In this document: piece by piece, positions 8,901 through 15,908 of the stretch | Layout: the number at the start of each line of letters is the position of its first letter | Position numbering within the stretch: the stretch's first letter is position 1 | Assembly (NCBI RefSeq): GCF_023935105.1 | Contig: NZ_CP096040.1 | Span: 1,116,001 to 1,180,000, forward strand | DNA: 64,000 nt | Origin: Caulobacter segnis | GTDB lineage: Bacteria; Pseudomonadota; Alphaproteobacteria; Caulobacterales; Caulobacteraceae | Direction: 5' to 3' | Translations under genes and position numbers: made by a program | Notes under the pieces: model-generated | Told to the model about the DNA's origin: nothing | Database searches by the model: none | Seen by the model: only the letters and a program-made list of their open reading frames with translations

Positions 8901-9010
8901 GACCTGGGCACGTTCAGGAAGGCGTTGATCCCCAGCATCACCAGCAGGCCGAAGGCCACCAGGGTGAATTGCCAGCGACGGACGGCGAAGGTCGCGAGGT
9001 CGAACGTCAC
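5942..9010 (-). CDS. RND efflux transporter, inner-membrane permease
   Basis: A full-length 1022-residue RND pump subunit of the HAE1/AcrB-like type (not the heavy-metal CusA type). Periplasmic start typical of the group with NVPRSEDPHFPTPIV near residue 33, then TM2-6 with GLLVDDSIVITENIARR carrying the proton-relay Asp pair, and the second half with the repeated fold and GLIALIGIEIKNSILLVDF in place of TM10. It would use proton influx to push drugs, solvents or lipophilic compounds out through a MFP and an outer-membrane channel. No outer-membrane factor gene is adjacent, so a shared TolC-like channel is likely. GTG 9010 starts 3 bp after the MFP stop codon (translational coupling). Confidence 0.93.
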   Translation of the reverse strand: MTFDLATFAVRRWQFTLVAFGLLVMLGINAFLNVPRSEDPHFPTPIVIVRAVLPGAEPSEMEQLVVDPIEDAVDGLDNIDKVESTSLDGAATVRVHFTWDVDAERKYDQVVREVNAIRGNLPAGLTLLDIQRVRTSEVSIVQVALTSDILPMRRLEKTADRLRERLDRVAGVREAKYWGAPPSEVQVTLDLARLSALKLPATSVADALKQAGAEAPIGAVQAGERRFNVKSGGAFRNLSTVANTPVRSIGGQVTRVRDVATVAWAQQEPSHLTRFNGQRAVFLTVTQKDGQDVAKITKAVQAVLDDYEKTLPAGVKMQRGFVQAENVKHRLNNLFRDFGIALALVLITLLPLGPRAGVVVMVSIPLSLLIGLTLLQAFGFTLNQLSIAGFVLALGLLVDDSIVITENIARRVREGEDRVEAAINGTRQISLAVLGCTATLMLAFLPLMALPAGSGAYIKSLPVTVLCTIAASLLVSMTIIPFLASRLLDKHSDPEGNALLRAVNDGIHRFYRPVLHRALARPWLTLAILLAICLTTLPLVKLIGSSLFPSAETPQFLIRIETPDGSSLARTDRVLRYVERRLKQEPDVIWEASNLGRGNPQIFYNRSQRESSTTFAEVFVSLKRWEPGRSEQVLDRLRKDFNAFPGARISVQTFENGPPIDAPVAIRLTGQNLDVLKALSARAEAILKATPGTRDVTNPVRLDRTDLDLGVDEAKAAALGVPAGAARRIARLALSGEETGRFRDPDGDDYAVKVRLPMVQADGAPRNPLSALKGVYVPTADGLAAPLDAIATPRLKSSPSRIDRFDRERTVTISSYVRTGFLASGVTQDAVARLQKDLPLPPGYRMSLGGEAEAASESFAGLGAAVLVAVFGILAVLVLEFQKFKTAIVVAGIIPFGVFGAVLALALTGYSLSFTATIGLIALIGIEIKNSILLVDFTEQLRREGMNLHDAIEKAGEVRFLPVLLTSVTAIGGLLPLAFERSGLYSPLAIAIIGGLVTSTLLSRVATPVMYWLTARGKAERV

Positions 9011-9013
9011 GGT

Positions 9014-10093
9014 CTAGCGGCCCAGATGGGTGGGGTCGACGACGCGCACTGCCTCGCCGTCGGCGACGAAGCCGGCCCCGGCGGTGATCACCTGGGTTCC
9101 GTCCGGCAGGCCCGCCACCAGGGCGTCGTCGCCGTCGAAACCACCGAACGTCACGGCCGTCCGGCGGGCCTTGCCGCGATCGAAGCGGTAGACGAAGCCG
9201 CGCTGGCCGCTGGCTTCCAGCATCGCCTCGGCCGGGATGCGGGAGAAGGTGGCGGCCTGGGCGGGCGCGGCGCGGACCTGGAGGGTGGCGTGGGCCACCT
9301 GGCCGCTGCGCAGGGCGGGCGGCGGGGCGGAAAGCTCGATCTCGACGGCGATGGCGCCGGTGCGGGTGTCGGCGGCCTCGCCGACGCGGGTGACGCGGCC
9401 GGACAGGGCCTGGTTTCCCAGATCCTCGACCATCACCTGGGCCGTGTCGCCGACCCGGACCCGGGCCGCCTCGCGGGCGGCCAGCGGCAGGCGCAGCACG
9501 AGCGGGCTGGACAGGTCGGCGACCCGCGCCACCACCTGGCCGGCGGCCACCACCTCGCCCGCCTGGGCCCGGCGCTCCAAAACGACGCCCGACACCGGCG
9601 AGACCAGGCTGGCCCATCGGCGGTCGAAGCGGGCGGCGTCGTAAGACGCCTGGGCGGCCTTCAGCGCGCTCTGGCGGTCGTCGATGCGCTGGCGGCTGAC
9701 ATAGCCCTTGTCGAACAGAGCCCGGTCGCGCTCGACGTCGCGACGGGCCCGTTCCAGGTCGGCGGCGGTCTGCTGCTGGCGGGCGTCGACGCCCGCCGGG
9801 TCGATCGCGGCGATGGCCTGGCCGGCCCGGATGCTGTCACCGGCCTCGACCCGCATGGCGGTCAGGACGCCGGGGATGCGGAACGACAGCGCCATCTCGC
9901 GGCGGCGCTCCAGCGTGCCGGCGCCGGTGACGGTTCCGGACGCCCCGGGGGCGGCCACCCGGGCGGCCTCGACCGGCGTCGGGGCGATCGGTTCTTCGGC
10001 CTTGGGCTTGCCGCCGCAACCGGCCAGCGCGCCCGCGGCGAGCAGCGCTCCCAAGGCAAGCATGGGCGAGGCCAGCAACCGAGTCCGCCACAT
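9014..10093 (-). CDS. RND efflux periplasmic adaptor (membrane fusion protein), lipoprotein
   Basis: A 359-residue HlyD/AcrA-type adaptor joining the permease at 5942-9010 to an outer-membrane channel. Lipoprotein signal with lipobox LAGC near residue 25. Lipoyl/barrel-sandwich halves around residues 65-100 and 175-205, split by the helical hairpin (DARQQQTAADLERARRDVER onward); beta-barrel and membrane-proximal domains follow. The ATG at 10093 was chosen to give a normal signal peptide; the longer frame (10138) would run through the operator region. First gene of the efflux operon, divergent from a TetR gene at 10181. Confidence 0.9.
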   Translation of the reverse strand: MWRTRLLASPMLALGALLAAGALAGCGGKPKAEEPIAPTPVEAARVAAPGASGTVTGAGTLERRREMALSFRIPGVLTAMRVEAGDSIRAGQAIAAIDPAGVDARQQQTAADLERARRDVERDRALFDKGYVSRQRIDDRQSALKAAQASYDAARFDRRWASLVSPVSGVVLERRAQAGEVVAAGQVVARVADLSSPLVLRLPLAAREAARVRVGDTAQVMVEDLGNQALSGRVTRVGEAADTRTGAIAVEIELSAPPPALRSGQVAHATLQVRAAPAQAATFSRIPAEAMLEASGQRGFVYRFDRGKARRTAVTFGGFDGDDALVAGLPDGTQVITAGAGFVADGEAVRVVDPTHLGR

Positions 10094-10110
10094 AAGCTGT
10101 TCCAAATCGA

Positions 10111-10133
10111 TCGGTGATAAGTTATCAGTGATC
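10111..10133. promoter_or_regulatory. Candidate TetR operator for the efflux operon
   Basis: TGATAAGTTATCA at 10115-10127 is a perfect 13-bp palindrome with a central G; flanking GATC bases at both ends (10110-10113 and 10130-10133) extend the symmetry with two mismatched positions on each side. It is 22 bp upstream of the adaptor start and 53 bp before the divergent tetR start. Confidence 0.6.
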
Positions 10134-10180
10134 GACAATGCGTTCTTGTCAAGCTCCGATAGCGGTGGTCAACGACCCGA

Positions 10181-10822
10181 ATGTCTTCGATGCGTACCCC
10201 CAGGACCCGGTCCCCGCGTAAGCCCAAGGGGCAGGGCGCCGAGCGCCGCGAGGAGATCCTCGACGCCGCCCAGACTCTGTTCGCCCAGAAGGGCGTCCAT
10301 GCCGTCTCGACCCGCCAGATCGCCGAGATCGCCGGCATCTCGCAGCCGGCCCTCTACGCCTATTTCACCACCAAGGACGACATCGCCGCCGAACTGTGCG
10401 TGCGCGCCTTCGCCATCCTGGGCCAGCGGATGGCCGACGCGCGGGTCGGCTACACCCCCACGCCCGAGAACTTCGAGCGCTGTCTGCGGGTCTATATCGA
10501 CTTCGGCCTGGACCATCCCGACGCCTATCGCGTGGCCTTCATGCTGGAGAAGAGCGTCGACGGCAGCTTCCTGCAAAAGACCGGCGATCGGCCGATGATC
10601 GCCGGCAAGCAGGTCTTCCAGGTCTTCGTCGAGATGGTCGGCGAGCTGCACGCCAAGGGGCGGATGGCCGGCGACGACGCGATGGCCGCGACCCAGGCGC
10701 TGTGGGCGGGCCTGCACGGCCTGGTCTCGCTGCTGATCGCCCGGCCGGAGTTCCCGTGGGTCGAGCGCGAGCAGTTGATCGCGACCCATGTGGCCATGCT
10801 GCGGCGTGGAGCGTTGAAGTAG
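10181..10822 (+). CDS. TetR family regulator of the divergent RND efflux operon
   Basis: A 213-residue TetR protein with a basic N-terminal tail (TPRTRSPRKPKGQGAERR), helix-turn-helix at about residues 20-66 (VSTRQIAEIAGISQPALYAY) and a C-terminal helical domain of the AcrR C13/TetR_C type. Divergent from the adaptor and permease genes with a palindrome between, so it is the probable local repressor of the pump. The exact start is uncertain: ATG 10181 or ATG 10190 are both possible and neither has a clear ribosome binding site; a leaderless message is possible. Confidence 0.88.
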   Translation: MSSMRTPRTRSPRKPKGQGAERREEILDAAQTLFAQKGVHAVSTRQIAEIAGISQPALYAYFTTKDDIAAELCVRAFAILGQRMADARVGYTPTPENFERCLRVYIDFGLDHPDAYRVAFMLEKSVDGSFLQKTGDRPMIAGKQVFQVFVEMVGELHAKGRMAGDDAMAATQALWAGLHGLVSLLIARPEFPWVEREQLIATHVAMLRRGALK

Positions 10823-10872
10823 AGGCCTCGCGCCTCTAAGTGACGCCCTCGCTCTTTCGGGAAGGATCACCC

Positions 10873-11085
10873 ATGGCCAAGCTCCTGCCGCTCCAATCGT
10901 TCAGCCTGCAGGAGACCGAGGACGGCTACCGCCTGCTGGTCTCGGCCATCGGCGGCGAGTCGCTCTATGTCTCGATCACCCCCGACCAGATGGACGACAT
11001 CATCGACAGCCTCGAGAACGCCATGGGCGGCGAGGGCGAGGGTGAAGAAGGCGCCGAGGGGAACGAGGACGACGTCGAGTACTGA
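10873..11085 (+). CDS. Small acidic hypothetical protein
   Basis: A 70-residue protein I do not recognise. Residues 1-50 look folded (MAKLLPLQSFSLQETEDGYR, then a predicted beta-rich stretch and DQMDDIIDSLENAMGG helix), and the last 20 residues are almost only Gly, Glu and Asp. The start ATG 10873 follows GGGAAGGA at a normal distance; the frame open from 10840 has no such site. Located 50 bp downstream of the TetR gene on the same strand, possibly co-transcribed. Ends 15 bp before repeat A1. No function can be proposed. Confidence 0.65.
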   Translation: MAKLLPLQSFSLQETEDGYRLLVSAIGGESLYVSITPDQMDDIIDSLENAMGGEGEGEEGAEGNEDDVEY

Positions 11086-11100
11086 GCTCCAAATCCGTCT

Positions 11101-11214
11101 CCCCGGCGAAAGCCGGGGCCCAGATCTCATTGCGCTGGGGATGATTGGACGGGCGCGGCGCTCTCTAGAACCTACCCCAGCGCTCTTCCAGCTGGGCCCC
11201 GGCTTTCGCCGGGG
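11101..11214. repeat. Family A palindromic intergenic element, copy A1
   Basis: 114 bp with inverted ends CCCCGGCGAAAGCCGGGG and CCCCGGCTTTCGCCGGGG, each itself a hairpin, around a core with GGGCGCGG, AGAACC and CCAGCGCTCTTCCAGCTGGG. It fills the gap between two convergent stop codons (11085 plus strand, 11230 minus strand). Confidence 0.9.
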
Positions 11215-11229
11215 AAGCCGGTTGGGGAG

Positions 11230-11592
11230 CTACTTATCCTCCCCGTCCAGGAACACGTAGATCGCCGCGATCCTGCCGTCGCGGACCAGGATGAAGTCGT
11301 GGCCCGCGTAGCGCGGCGGTTCGCCGGGAGGGCCCGAGACCCATGACAGTCGACCGGCGTCGTGGCTGGCCTGAGCCGGCGAGGTTTCGGTGTAGGCGAA
11401 GGTCGGATGACCGGCCCGGATGATCCCGGCGATACGATCGATCGCCTCGCGGCCCCGGTGGCTGTCGCCGTTCGGGCCGTGGAACACCGCGTCCTCGGCG
11501 TAGAGGGCGTCGATCGCGGCCCGGCGGCGGGCCGGATCGCCCTCGCCGAACACCTCATGCAGATTGCGGATCAGCAGTTGTTCGATGGTCAT
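11230..11592 (-). CDS. SnoaL-like (NTF2 fold) protein
   Basis: A 120-residue protein of the SnoaL/nuclear-transport-factor-2-like fold: opening helix, DALYAEDAVFHGPNGDSHRG (strand and turn typical of the family), then GREAIDRIAGIIRAG and a curved sheet ending in RDGRIAAIYVFLDGE. Family members are small isomerases, cyclases or binding proteins; the specific role is unknown. It follows the SDR gene by 11 bp on the minus strand and is likely the second gene of its operon, controlled by the divergent LysR. Oxidoreductase plus SnoaL pairs are common in small detoxification or secondary-metabolite operons (inference). Confidence 0.8.
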   Translation of the reverse strand: MTIEQLLIRNLHEVFGEGDPARRRAAIDALYAEDAVFHGPNGDSHRGREAIDRIAGIIRAGHPTFAYTETSPAQASHDAGRLSWVSGPPGEPPRYAGHDFILVRDGRIAAIYVFLDGEDK

Positions 11593-11603
11593 GGCGTTTC
11601 TCC

Positions 11604-12359
11604 TCAGACCTGGGTCATGCCGCCGTCGACGAACAGCTCGGCGCCGGCGATGAAGCTGGCGTCGCTGGACGCCAGGAAGGTGACGGCCTTGGCGATCTCG
11701 GACGGGTCGCCGACGCGGCCCAGCGGGATCTGGCTGGCCATGAAGTCCAGGAGGCCTTGCTGGGCCGCCGCGTCGGTCCCGGCCAGCTCGACCAGGCCCG
11801 GCGTCTTGATCGGCCCGGGCGAGACGACGTTGACACGGATCTGGCGGTCCTTCAGGTCGGCGGTCCAGCCGCGCGCCAGGTTGCGCACCGCGGCCTTGCT
11901 GGCGCTGTAGACGCTGAAGGCGGGCGTGCCCTGCACCGCCGCCGTCGAGCCCATCAGCACGATCGCGCCGCCGTCGCGCAGCAGCGGCAGGGCCTTTTGC
12001 ACGGTGAAGATCACGCCCTTCACGTTGCGGCCGAAGATGTCGTCGTAGTGCTCTTCGGTGATCGCGCCCAGCGGCAGCATGTTTCCGCCGCCGGCGTTGG
12101 GGACCAGCACGTCGATATGGGCGTGGCGCTGTTGGATGACGTCGTACAGCCGGTCCAGGTCGGCCAACTTGGAGGCGTCGCCCTGGACGCCGGTCACGTC
12201 GCCGCCGATCGCCTTCACGGCGGCGGCCAGCTCGGCCTCGCGGCGACCGGTCACGTAGACCGAGGCGCCCAGTTCGGAAAAGCGCTTGGCCGTGGCCAGG
12301 CCGATGCCGCTGGCGCCGCCGGTCACCACGACGACCTTGTTCTCGAAAGTCTTGCTCAT
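11604..12359 (-). CDS. Short-chain dehydrogenase/reductase (SDR)
   Basis: A 251-residue classical SDR. Cofactor motif TGGASGIG at residues 12-19, NAGGG near residue 88, catalytic Ser in GSTAA and YSASKAA (Tyr-x3-Lys) near residues 150-156, and the C-terminal PGPIKTPG and ASFIAGAELFVDGG family endings. An NAD(P)-dependent alcohol or ketone substrate is expected but not identifiable. ATG 12359 has a GGAGACGAAC site before it; the frame extends upstream to 12473 without a start site and would run into the LysR promoter. Divergent from LysR (12476) and followed by the SnoaL-like gene. Confidence 0.92.
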   Translation of the reverse strand: MSKTFENKVVVVTGGASGIGLATAKRFSELGASVYVTGRREAELAAAVKAIGGDVTGVQGDASKLADLDRLYDVIQQRHAHIDVLVPNAGGGNMLPLGAITEEHYDDIFGRNVKGVIFTVQKALPLLRDGGAIVLMGSTAAVQGTPAFSVYSASKAAVRNLARGWTADLKDRQIRVNVVSPGPIKTPGLVELAGTDAAAQQGLLDFMASQIPLGRVGDPSEIAKAVTFLASSDASFIAGAELFVDGGMTQV

Positions 12360-12475
12360 GTTCGTCTCCTTGGTTTCGCCGGCGGGGCGTCCGTCGGTGG
12401 AAACAAGATGCATTCGGGACAGAAAGCGGAGTAGACGGGTAAATCGGCTTTCAGCGTTCCATAAATGAGACAATC

Positions 12476-13381
12476 ATGGCCGTCGATCTCAACGACTACG
12501 TCCTGTTCGCCGAGGTGGTGGCGCATGGCGGCTTCGCGGCGGCGGGGCGGGCCCTGCGCCAGCCGAAGTCGACCCTGAGCCGTCGCATCGCCGCCCTGGA
12601 AGCGCGGCTGGGCGTGCGGCTGATCGAGCGCTCGACCCGCCGCTTTCGGGTCACCGAAGTCGGCCAGGCCTTTCACGAGCGCTGCCGCCTCCTGATGCTG
12701 GACGCCCAGCAGGCCGACGCGGTGGTCGCCGAGGCGCTGAGCGAGCCGCATGGTCTGGTGCGCTGCAGCTGTCCGGTCGGGCTGGTCGAGGCGCTGTCGC
12801 CAACCTTCCAGGCCTATATGGCGCGCTATCCCAAGGTGCGGCTGCAGGTGGTGGCCATCGACCGGCCGGTCGACCTGATCGCCGAGCGCATCGACCTGGC
12901 CGTGCGGGTGCGCCTGACCCTGGACACCGATGCGGCCCTGACCCTGCGCACCCTGGGGCGCTCGACCCGGATCCTGGTGGCCGACCCGCGCCTGGCGATG
13001 CGCTGCGCTGGCCAGCCGCTGTCGTTCCTGGCCGAAGCGCCGACCCTCAGCCCCACCGACCAGATCGGCGAGTTGGCGTGGGAACTGGTCAACGCCGAGG
13101 GCGAGGCGCGGACCGTCACCCACACGCCGCGCATGACCTGCGGCGACTTCGGCGCCTTGCGCGACGCGGCGGCGGCCGGGCTGGGCGTGGCTTTCCTGCC
13201 CGACCATGCGTGCCGTGACCTGATGGAGAGCGGCCGCCTCGTGCGGGTGTTTCCGGACTGGAGCAGTCGGGTCGGCATCGTCCACGTGGTCTTCACCACC
13301 CGGCGCGGTCTGCCGCCCGCCGTCCGCGCCCTGATCGATCAGCTGGCCGAGGCGTTCAAACGGGGTGGACTGACGGACTAG
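12476..13381 (+). CDS. LysR family transcriptional regulator
   Basis: A 301-residue LysR regulator. Winged helix-turn-helix at residues 4-62 (GGFAAAGRALRQPKSTLSRR), then the effector-binding domain at about residues 90-295. Divergent from the SDR and SnoaL-like genes over a 116-bp gap, the usual position for a LysR regulator and its target. Close to the AaeR/DhcR-like subgroup in style. Its last 26 bases overlap the 3' end of the convergent MocR gene. The effector is not known. Confidence 0.92.
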   Translation: MAVDLNDYVLFAEVVAHGGFAAAGRALRQPKSTLSRRIAALEARLGVRLIERSTRRFRVTEVGQAFHERCRLLMLDAQQADAVVAEALSEPHGLVRCSCPVGLVEALSPTFQAYMARYPKVRLQVVAIDRPVDLIAERIDLAVRVRLTLDTDAALTLRTLGRSTRILVADPRLAMRCAGQPLSFLAEAPTLSPTDQIGELAWELVNAEGEARTVTHTPRMTCGDFGALRDAAAAGLGVAFLPDHACRDLMESGRLVRVFPDWSSRVGIVHVVFTTRRGLPPAVRALIDQLAEAFKRGGLTD

Positions 13382-14735
13382 TCAGGACCCGCAGCTCGGT
13401 CAGGGCCCTGCTCAGCATCGCCCGCTTGCCCGCCGCGCCCAGCGAGATCCGCAGGCCTTCGCCGAGCGCGCCCGGGGCCCGGAATGCGTCCGCCCCGACC
13501 AGGGCCAGGCCGCGCTCTCGCGCCGCCGGGCTGGCCGTCGCGCCGGGCAACCAGACGTGCAGGCTCTCGGGTCCGCCCACCGCCGCCGGCAGCAGGTCCG
13601 CCGCGAGGGCGCGTCGCGCCACGGCCTCTTCCCGCACCCCCGCAAGCACCCGCGCGGCGACGCCCCCGCGGATCCAGTGGGTGACGACCGCGGCCATCAG
13701 CGGCGCGGGCATCTGGGCGATTGCGTGCAGCGCCGCCGCAAAGCCTTCGGCCTGGCCGGGCGGGGCGACGACATAGGCCAGGCGTAGGCCGGGCGACAGA
13801 GCCTTGGCGGTGGTGGCGACGTGGAACACGCCCTCCGGCCACAGGCTGGCCAGGGCGGGCATGGGCGCGGCCGGCAGCAGGCCGTAGGCGTCGTCCTCGA
13901 TGATCGTCACCCCGGCCGCGCGGGCGATGTCGATGATCGCCCGCCGCCGTTCCAGGCTCATCGTCGCCCCTGTCGGGTTCTGGAAGGTCGGGGTGCAGCA
14001 CAGCAGGCGCGGCTGATGCTCGGCGATCAGTCGTTCCAGGGCGTCGGGCGCCAGGCCCTCGGCGTCCAGCGGGGCGGCGATCACCCGAAGCCCACGCCGG
14101 GCGGCGGTGGCCAAGAGGCCCGGATAGGCGAAGGCCTCCGCGAGGATCGCATCGCCCGGCGCGGTCAGGTGGTCCAGCAGGGCCGACAGCGTCGTCTGGG
14201 CGCCGCTGGCCACGACCACGCGGGCGGGATCGACCGGGCCCAACGCCGGCGCCAGCCAGGCCGCGCCGGCCGTGCGCTGGGCGAGAGAGCCCGCGCCGGG
14301 GTGATAGGCCATCAAGGTCGCCGGATCGGTGCGGGCCAGGATCGCGCCTGTCGTCTCACGCAGCAGCGCCGCCAGGTTCAGCCCCGCCGGCGGGGGCGGC
14401 AGGTTCATCGACAGGTCGACCAGCCCGGCCTCATTCTCGATCGTCCGTGAGCGGATGAATGTGCCACGTCCCGTCGTCCCCTCGATCAGGCCCCGCTCGC
14501 GGGCCAGGGCGTAGGCGCGGGTGACGGTGGTGAAGTCGATTCCGACAAGACGGGCGACCTCGCGCTGGGCTGGGATCTGGTCGCCGGCCTGCAGTTCGCC
14601 CTCGGCCACGGCGGCTTCCAGGGCGTCTGCGATCCGGCGATAGGCGGGGCCATCCAGCGCTCCGATCCGTCGCAACCACGCGGCGGCCGGATTCGGTGAT
14701 CCCTTAGTTGTCGCCACGCGTCTATATCCATACAT
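13356..14735 (-). CDS. MocR/PdxR-type regulator (GntR HTH fused to aminotransferase fold)
   Basis: A protein of up to 459 residues. N-terminal GntR winged helix at about residues 25-95 (GDQIPAQREVARLVGIDFTT), then a type I aminotransferase-like domain (about 120-455) with the PLP lysine in TAKALSPGLRLAYV and FQNPTGATMS. Such proteins sense PLP or an amino compound and often control vitamin B6 or amino-acid genes. The first ATG (14735-14733) lies within the inverted repeat 14726-14755, so the true start may be GTG 14717 or the message may be leaderless. Divergent from the DUF983 gene at 14785. Its 3' end overlaps LysR by 26 bp. Confidence 0.88.
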   Translation of the reverse strand: MYGYRRVATTKGSPNPAAAWLRRIGALDGPAYRRIADALEAAVAEGELQAGDQIPAQREVARLVGIDFTTVTRAYALARERGLIEGTTGRGTFIRSRTIENEAGLVDLSMNLPPPPAGLNLAALLRETTGAILARTDPATLMAYHPGAGSLAQRTAGAAWLAPALGPVDPARVVVASGAQTTLSALLDHLTAPGDAILAEAFAYPGLLATAARRGLRVIAAPLDAEGLAPDALERLIAEHQPRLLCCTPTFQNPTGATMSLERRRAIIDIARAAGVTIIEDDAYGLLPAAPMPALASLWPEGVFHVATTAKALSPGLRLAYVVAPPGQAEGFAAALHAIAQMPAPLMAAVVTHWIRGGVAARVLAGVREEAVARRALAADLLPAAVGGPESLHVWLPGATASPAARERGLALVGADAFRAPGALGEGLRISLGAAGKRAMLSRALTELRVLTSPSVHPV

Positions 14736-14755
14736 TACATGCGCAATGTATGGAT
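14726..14755. promoter_or_regulatory. Inverted repeat, candidate MocR operator
   Basis: Arms ATCCATACATT (14726-14736) and AATGTATGGAT (14745-14755) are exact reverse complements, 11 bp each, around an 8-base spacer. The site lies in the gap between the divergent MocR and DUF983 genes and includes the first possible ATG of the MocR gene. Binding here would fit autoregulation (inference). Confidence 0.6.
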
Positions 14756-14784
14756 CATTTCCGCGATTGTAGGAAGGGCCCCCG

Positions 14785-15195
14785 ATGGCCGACGAACCGT
14801 TCTACGACTCCCCGACGCCGATCGAGGCGGGCCTGAGGTGCTGCTGCCCGCGCTGCGGCGAGGGCAAGCTGTTCCAGGGCTTCCTGAAGCTGGCGCCCCA
14901 ATGTGACCGCTGCGGCCTGGACTATGGCTTCGCCGACCCGGCCGACGGTCCGGCCTTCTTCGTGATGAGCGGCGTCGGCATCGTGGTCACCGCCTTCTTC
15001 GCCTATGCCGAGGTCATGTGGCAGCCGCCGATCTGGGTGCACCTGGTGACCACCTTCCCGGCCCTGATCATCGGCTGCCTGGCCACCCTGCGCCCGGTGA
15101 AGAGCTGGCTGGTCGCCTCGCAGTACATCAACAAGGCCGAGGAAGGTCGCTTCGAAAGCCTGGGGCGGCACGACTACGATCCGCGGCGGCTGTAA
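14785..15195 (+). CDS. DUF983 membrane protein with zinc-ribbon motifs
   Basis: A 136-residue DUF983 protein. Residues 18-46 carry two CxxC pairs, CCCPRCGEGK and CDRCGLD, the usual metal-binding knuckle of this family, followed by two transmembrane helices (about 55-75 and 83-103) and a basic tail. Function is unknown for the family. The ATG at 14785 follows AGGAAGGGCCCCCG. Divergent from MocR and separated from it by the inverted repeat at 14726-14755. Ends 31 bp before repeat A2. Confidence 0.88.
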   Translation: MADEPFYDSPTPIEAGLRCCCPRCGEGKLFQGFLKLAPQCDRCGLDYGFADPADGPAFFVMSGVGIVVTAFFAYAEVMWQPPIWVHLVTTFPALIIGCLATLRPVKSWLVASQYINKAEEGRFESLGRHDYDPRRL

Positions 15196-15226
15196 AGCTT
15201 CAACCCCCGCTTCCCCCAATCCGCTT

Positions 15227-15339
15227 CCCCGGCGAAAGCCGGGGCCCAGATCTCAGGACGTTTGGGCTGACGGGAAGGGCGCGGAGCTCATAGAACCCGC
15301 TCCAGCGCTCTTCCAGCTGGGCCCCGGCTTTCGCCGGGG
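15227..15339. repeat. Family A palindromic intergenic element, copy A2
   Basis: 113 bp, same ends as A1 and the same inner blocks (CCCAGATCTCA, GGGCGCGG, CCAGCGCTCTTCCAGCTGGG) in the same orientation. It lies between the convergent stops at 15195 and 15356. Confidence 0.9.
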
Positions 15340-15355
15340 GAGGTGGGGAGGGGGT

Positions 15356-15814
15356 TCACACCCCCAGGCTTCCCGCCACCTGCCGCGTCGCCGCGTTCAG
15401 GCGGTTCCAGATGTTGATCGCGCCGATGCTGATCAGCAGGCCCGCCAGGGCCTTTTCGTCATAGTGGCGGGCGGCCTCGTTCCAGACCTCGTCCGGCACC
15501 GGGTCGGCCCTGTCGGCGACCCGGGTCACGGCCTCGGCCAGGGCCAGGGCGGCGCGCTCGGCGTCGGTGAAGTAGGGGGTGTCGCGCCAGCCGGCGACGG
15601 TGGCCAGGCGCTCGGCGCTCTCGCCGGCCTTGGCGGCGGCGCGGGCGTGCATCTCCAGGCAGACGCCGCAGCCGTTGATCTGGCTGACGCGCAGGTGCAG
15701 CAGTTCGTGCAGGGTCTCGGGCACGCCCTCGACATGGGCGGACTTGGACAGGGCCATCAGCGCCTTCATGGCGTCGGGCAGCAGGAAGGCGGGTTGTTTC
15801 ATGCGGGCGTGCAT
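15356..15814 (-). CDS. Carboxymuconolactone decarboxylase-fold (AhpD-like) protein
   Basis: A 152-residue CMD-fold protein with the redox motif NGCGVCLEMHARAA (C49-x2-C52-x3-H56), as in AhpD-type alkyl-hydroperoxidase partners. Such proteins are thought to reduce hydroperoxides or act as thiol oxidoreductases. AAGGAGCCCGCG precedes the ATG at 15814. It is divergent from an ECF sigma factor whose known relatives (ECF41 group) are typically next to a CMD, oxidoreductase or epimerase gene. A GGTCACA-N16-CGTC promoter match reads toward it (15907-15881), so it is the probable target of that sigma factor. Confidence 0.92.
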   Translation of the reverse strand: MHARMKQPAFLLPDAMKALMALSKSAHVEGVPETLHELLHLRVSQINGCGVCLEMHARAAAKAGESAERLATVAGWRDTPYFTDAERAALALAEAVTRVADRADPVPDEVWNEAARHYDEKALAGLLISIGAINIWNRLNAATRQVAGSLGV

Positions 15815-15845
15815 CGCGGGCTCCTTGCGATTTGCTGACGCCGCC

Positions 15846-15872
15846 GGTCACATCCGGCGATTTCGTCTCGTC
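15846..15872 (+). promoter_or_regulatory. Candidate ECF41-type promoter for the sigma factor gene
   Basis: GGTCACA (15846-15852), 16-base spacer, CGTC (15869-15872). This matches, with one base different, the TGTCACA-N16/17-CGTC consensus known for ECF41 sigma factors. It would start a transcript near 15879 with about 30 bases before the sigma start codon: autoregulation. Confidence 0.7.
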
Positions 15873-15880
15873 GAAGAGGT

Positions 15881-15907
15881 GACGAAGCCCGACGGAGCGA
15901 TGTGACC
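15881..15907 (-). promoter_or_regulatory. Candidate ECF41-type promoter for the CMD gene
   Basis: On the minus strand GGTCACA (15907-15901), 16-base spacer, CGTC (15884-15881): identical boxes and spacing to the plus-strand site. The two -10 boxes are only 8 bp apart and each -35 lies in the early transcribed part of the other, so both promoters can hardly be bound at once. Confidence 0.7.
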
Positions 15908-15908
15908 G

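Noticed and set aside
13356..13381. 26-bp overlap of LysR and MocR 3' ends
   Set aside because: Short convergent overlaps are common in tightly packed genomes and both proteins are full-length; not listed as a finding.
15900..15905. ATGTGA start-stop just before the ECF sigma gene
   Set aside because: It has no properly placed ribosome binding site and TGTGACC is explained by the -35 box of the minus-strand promoter.
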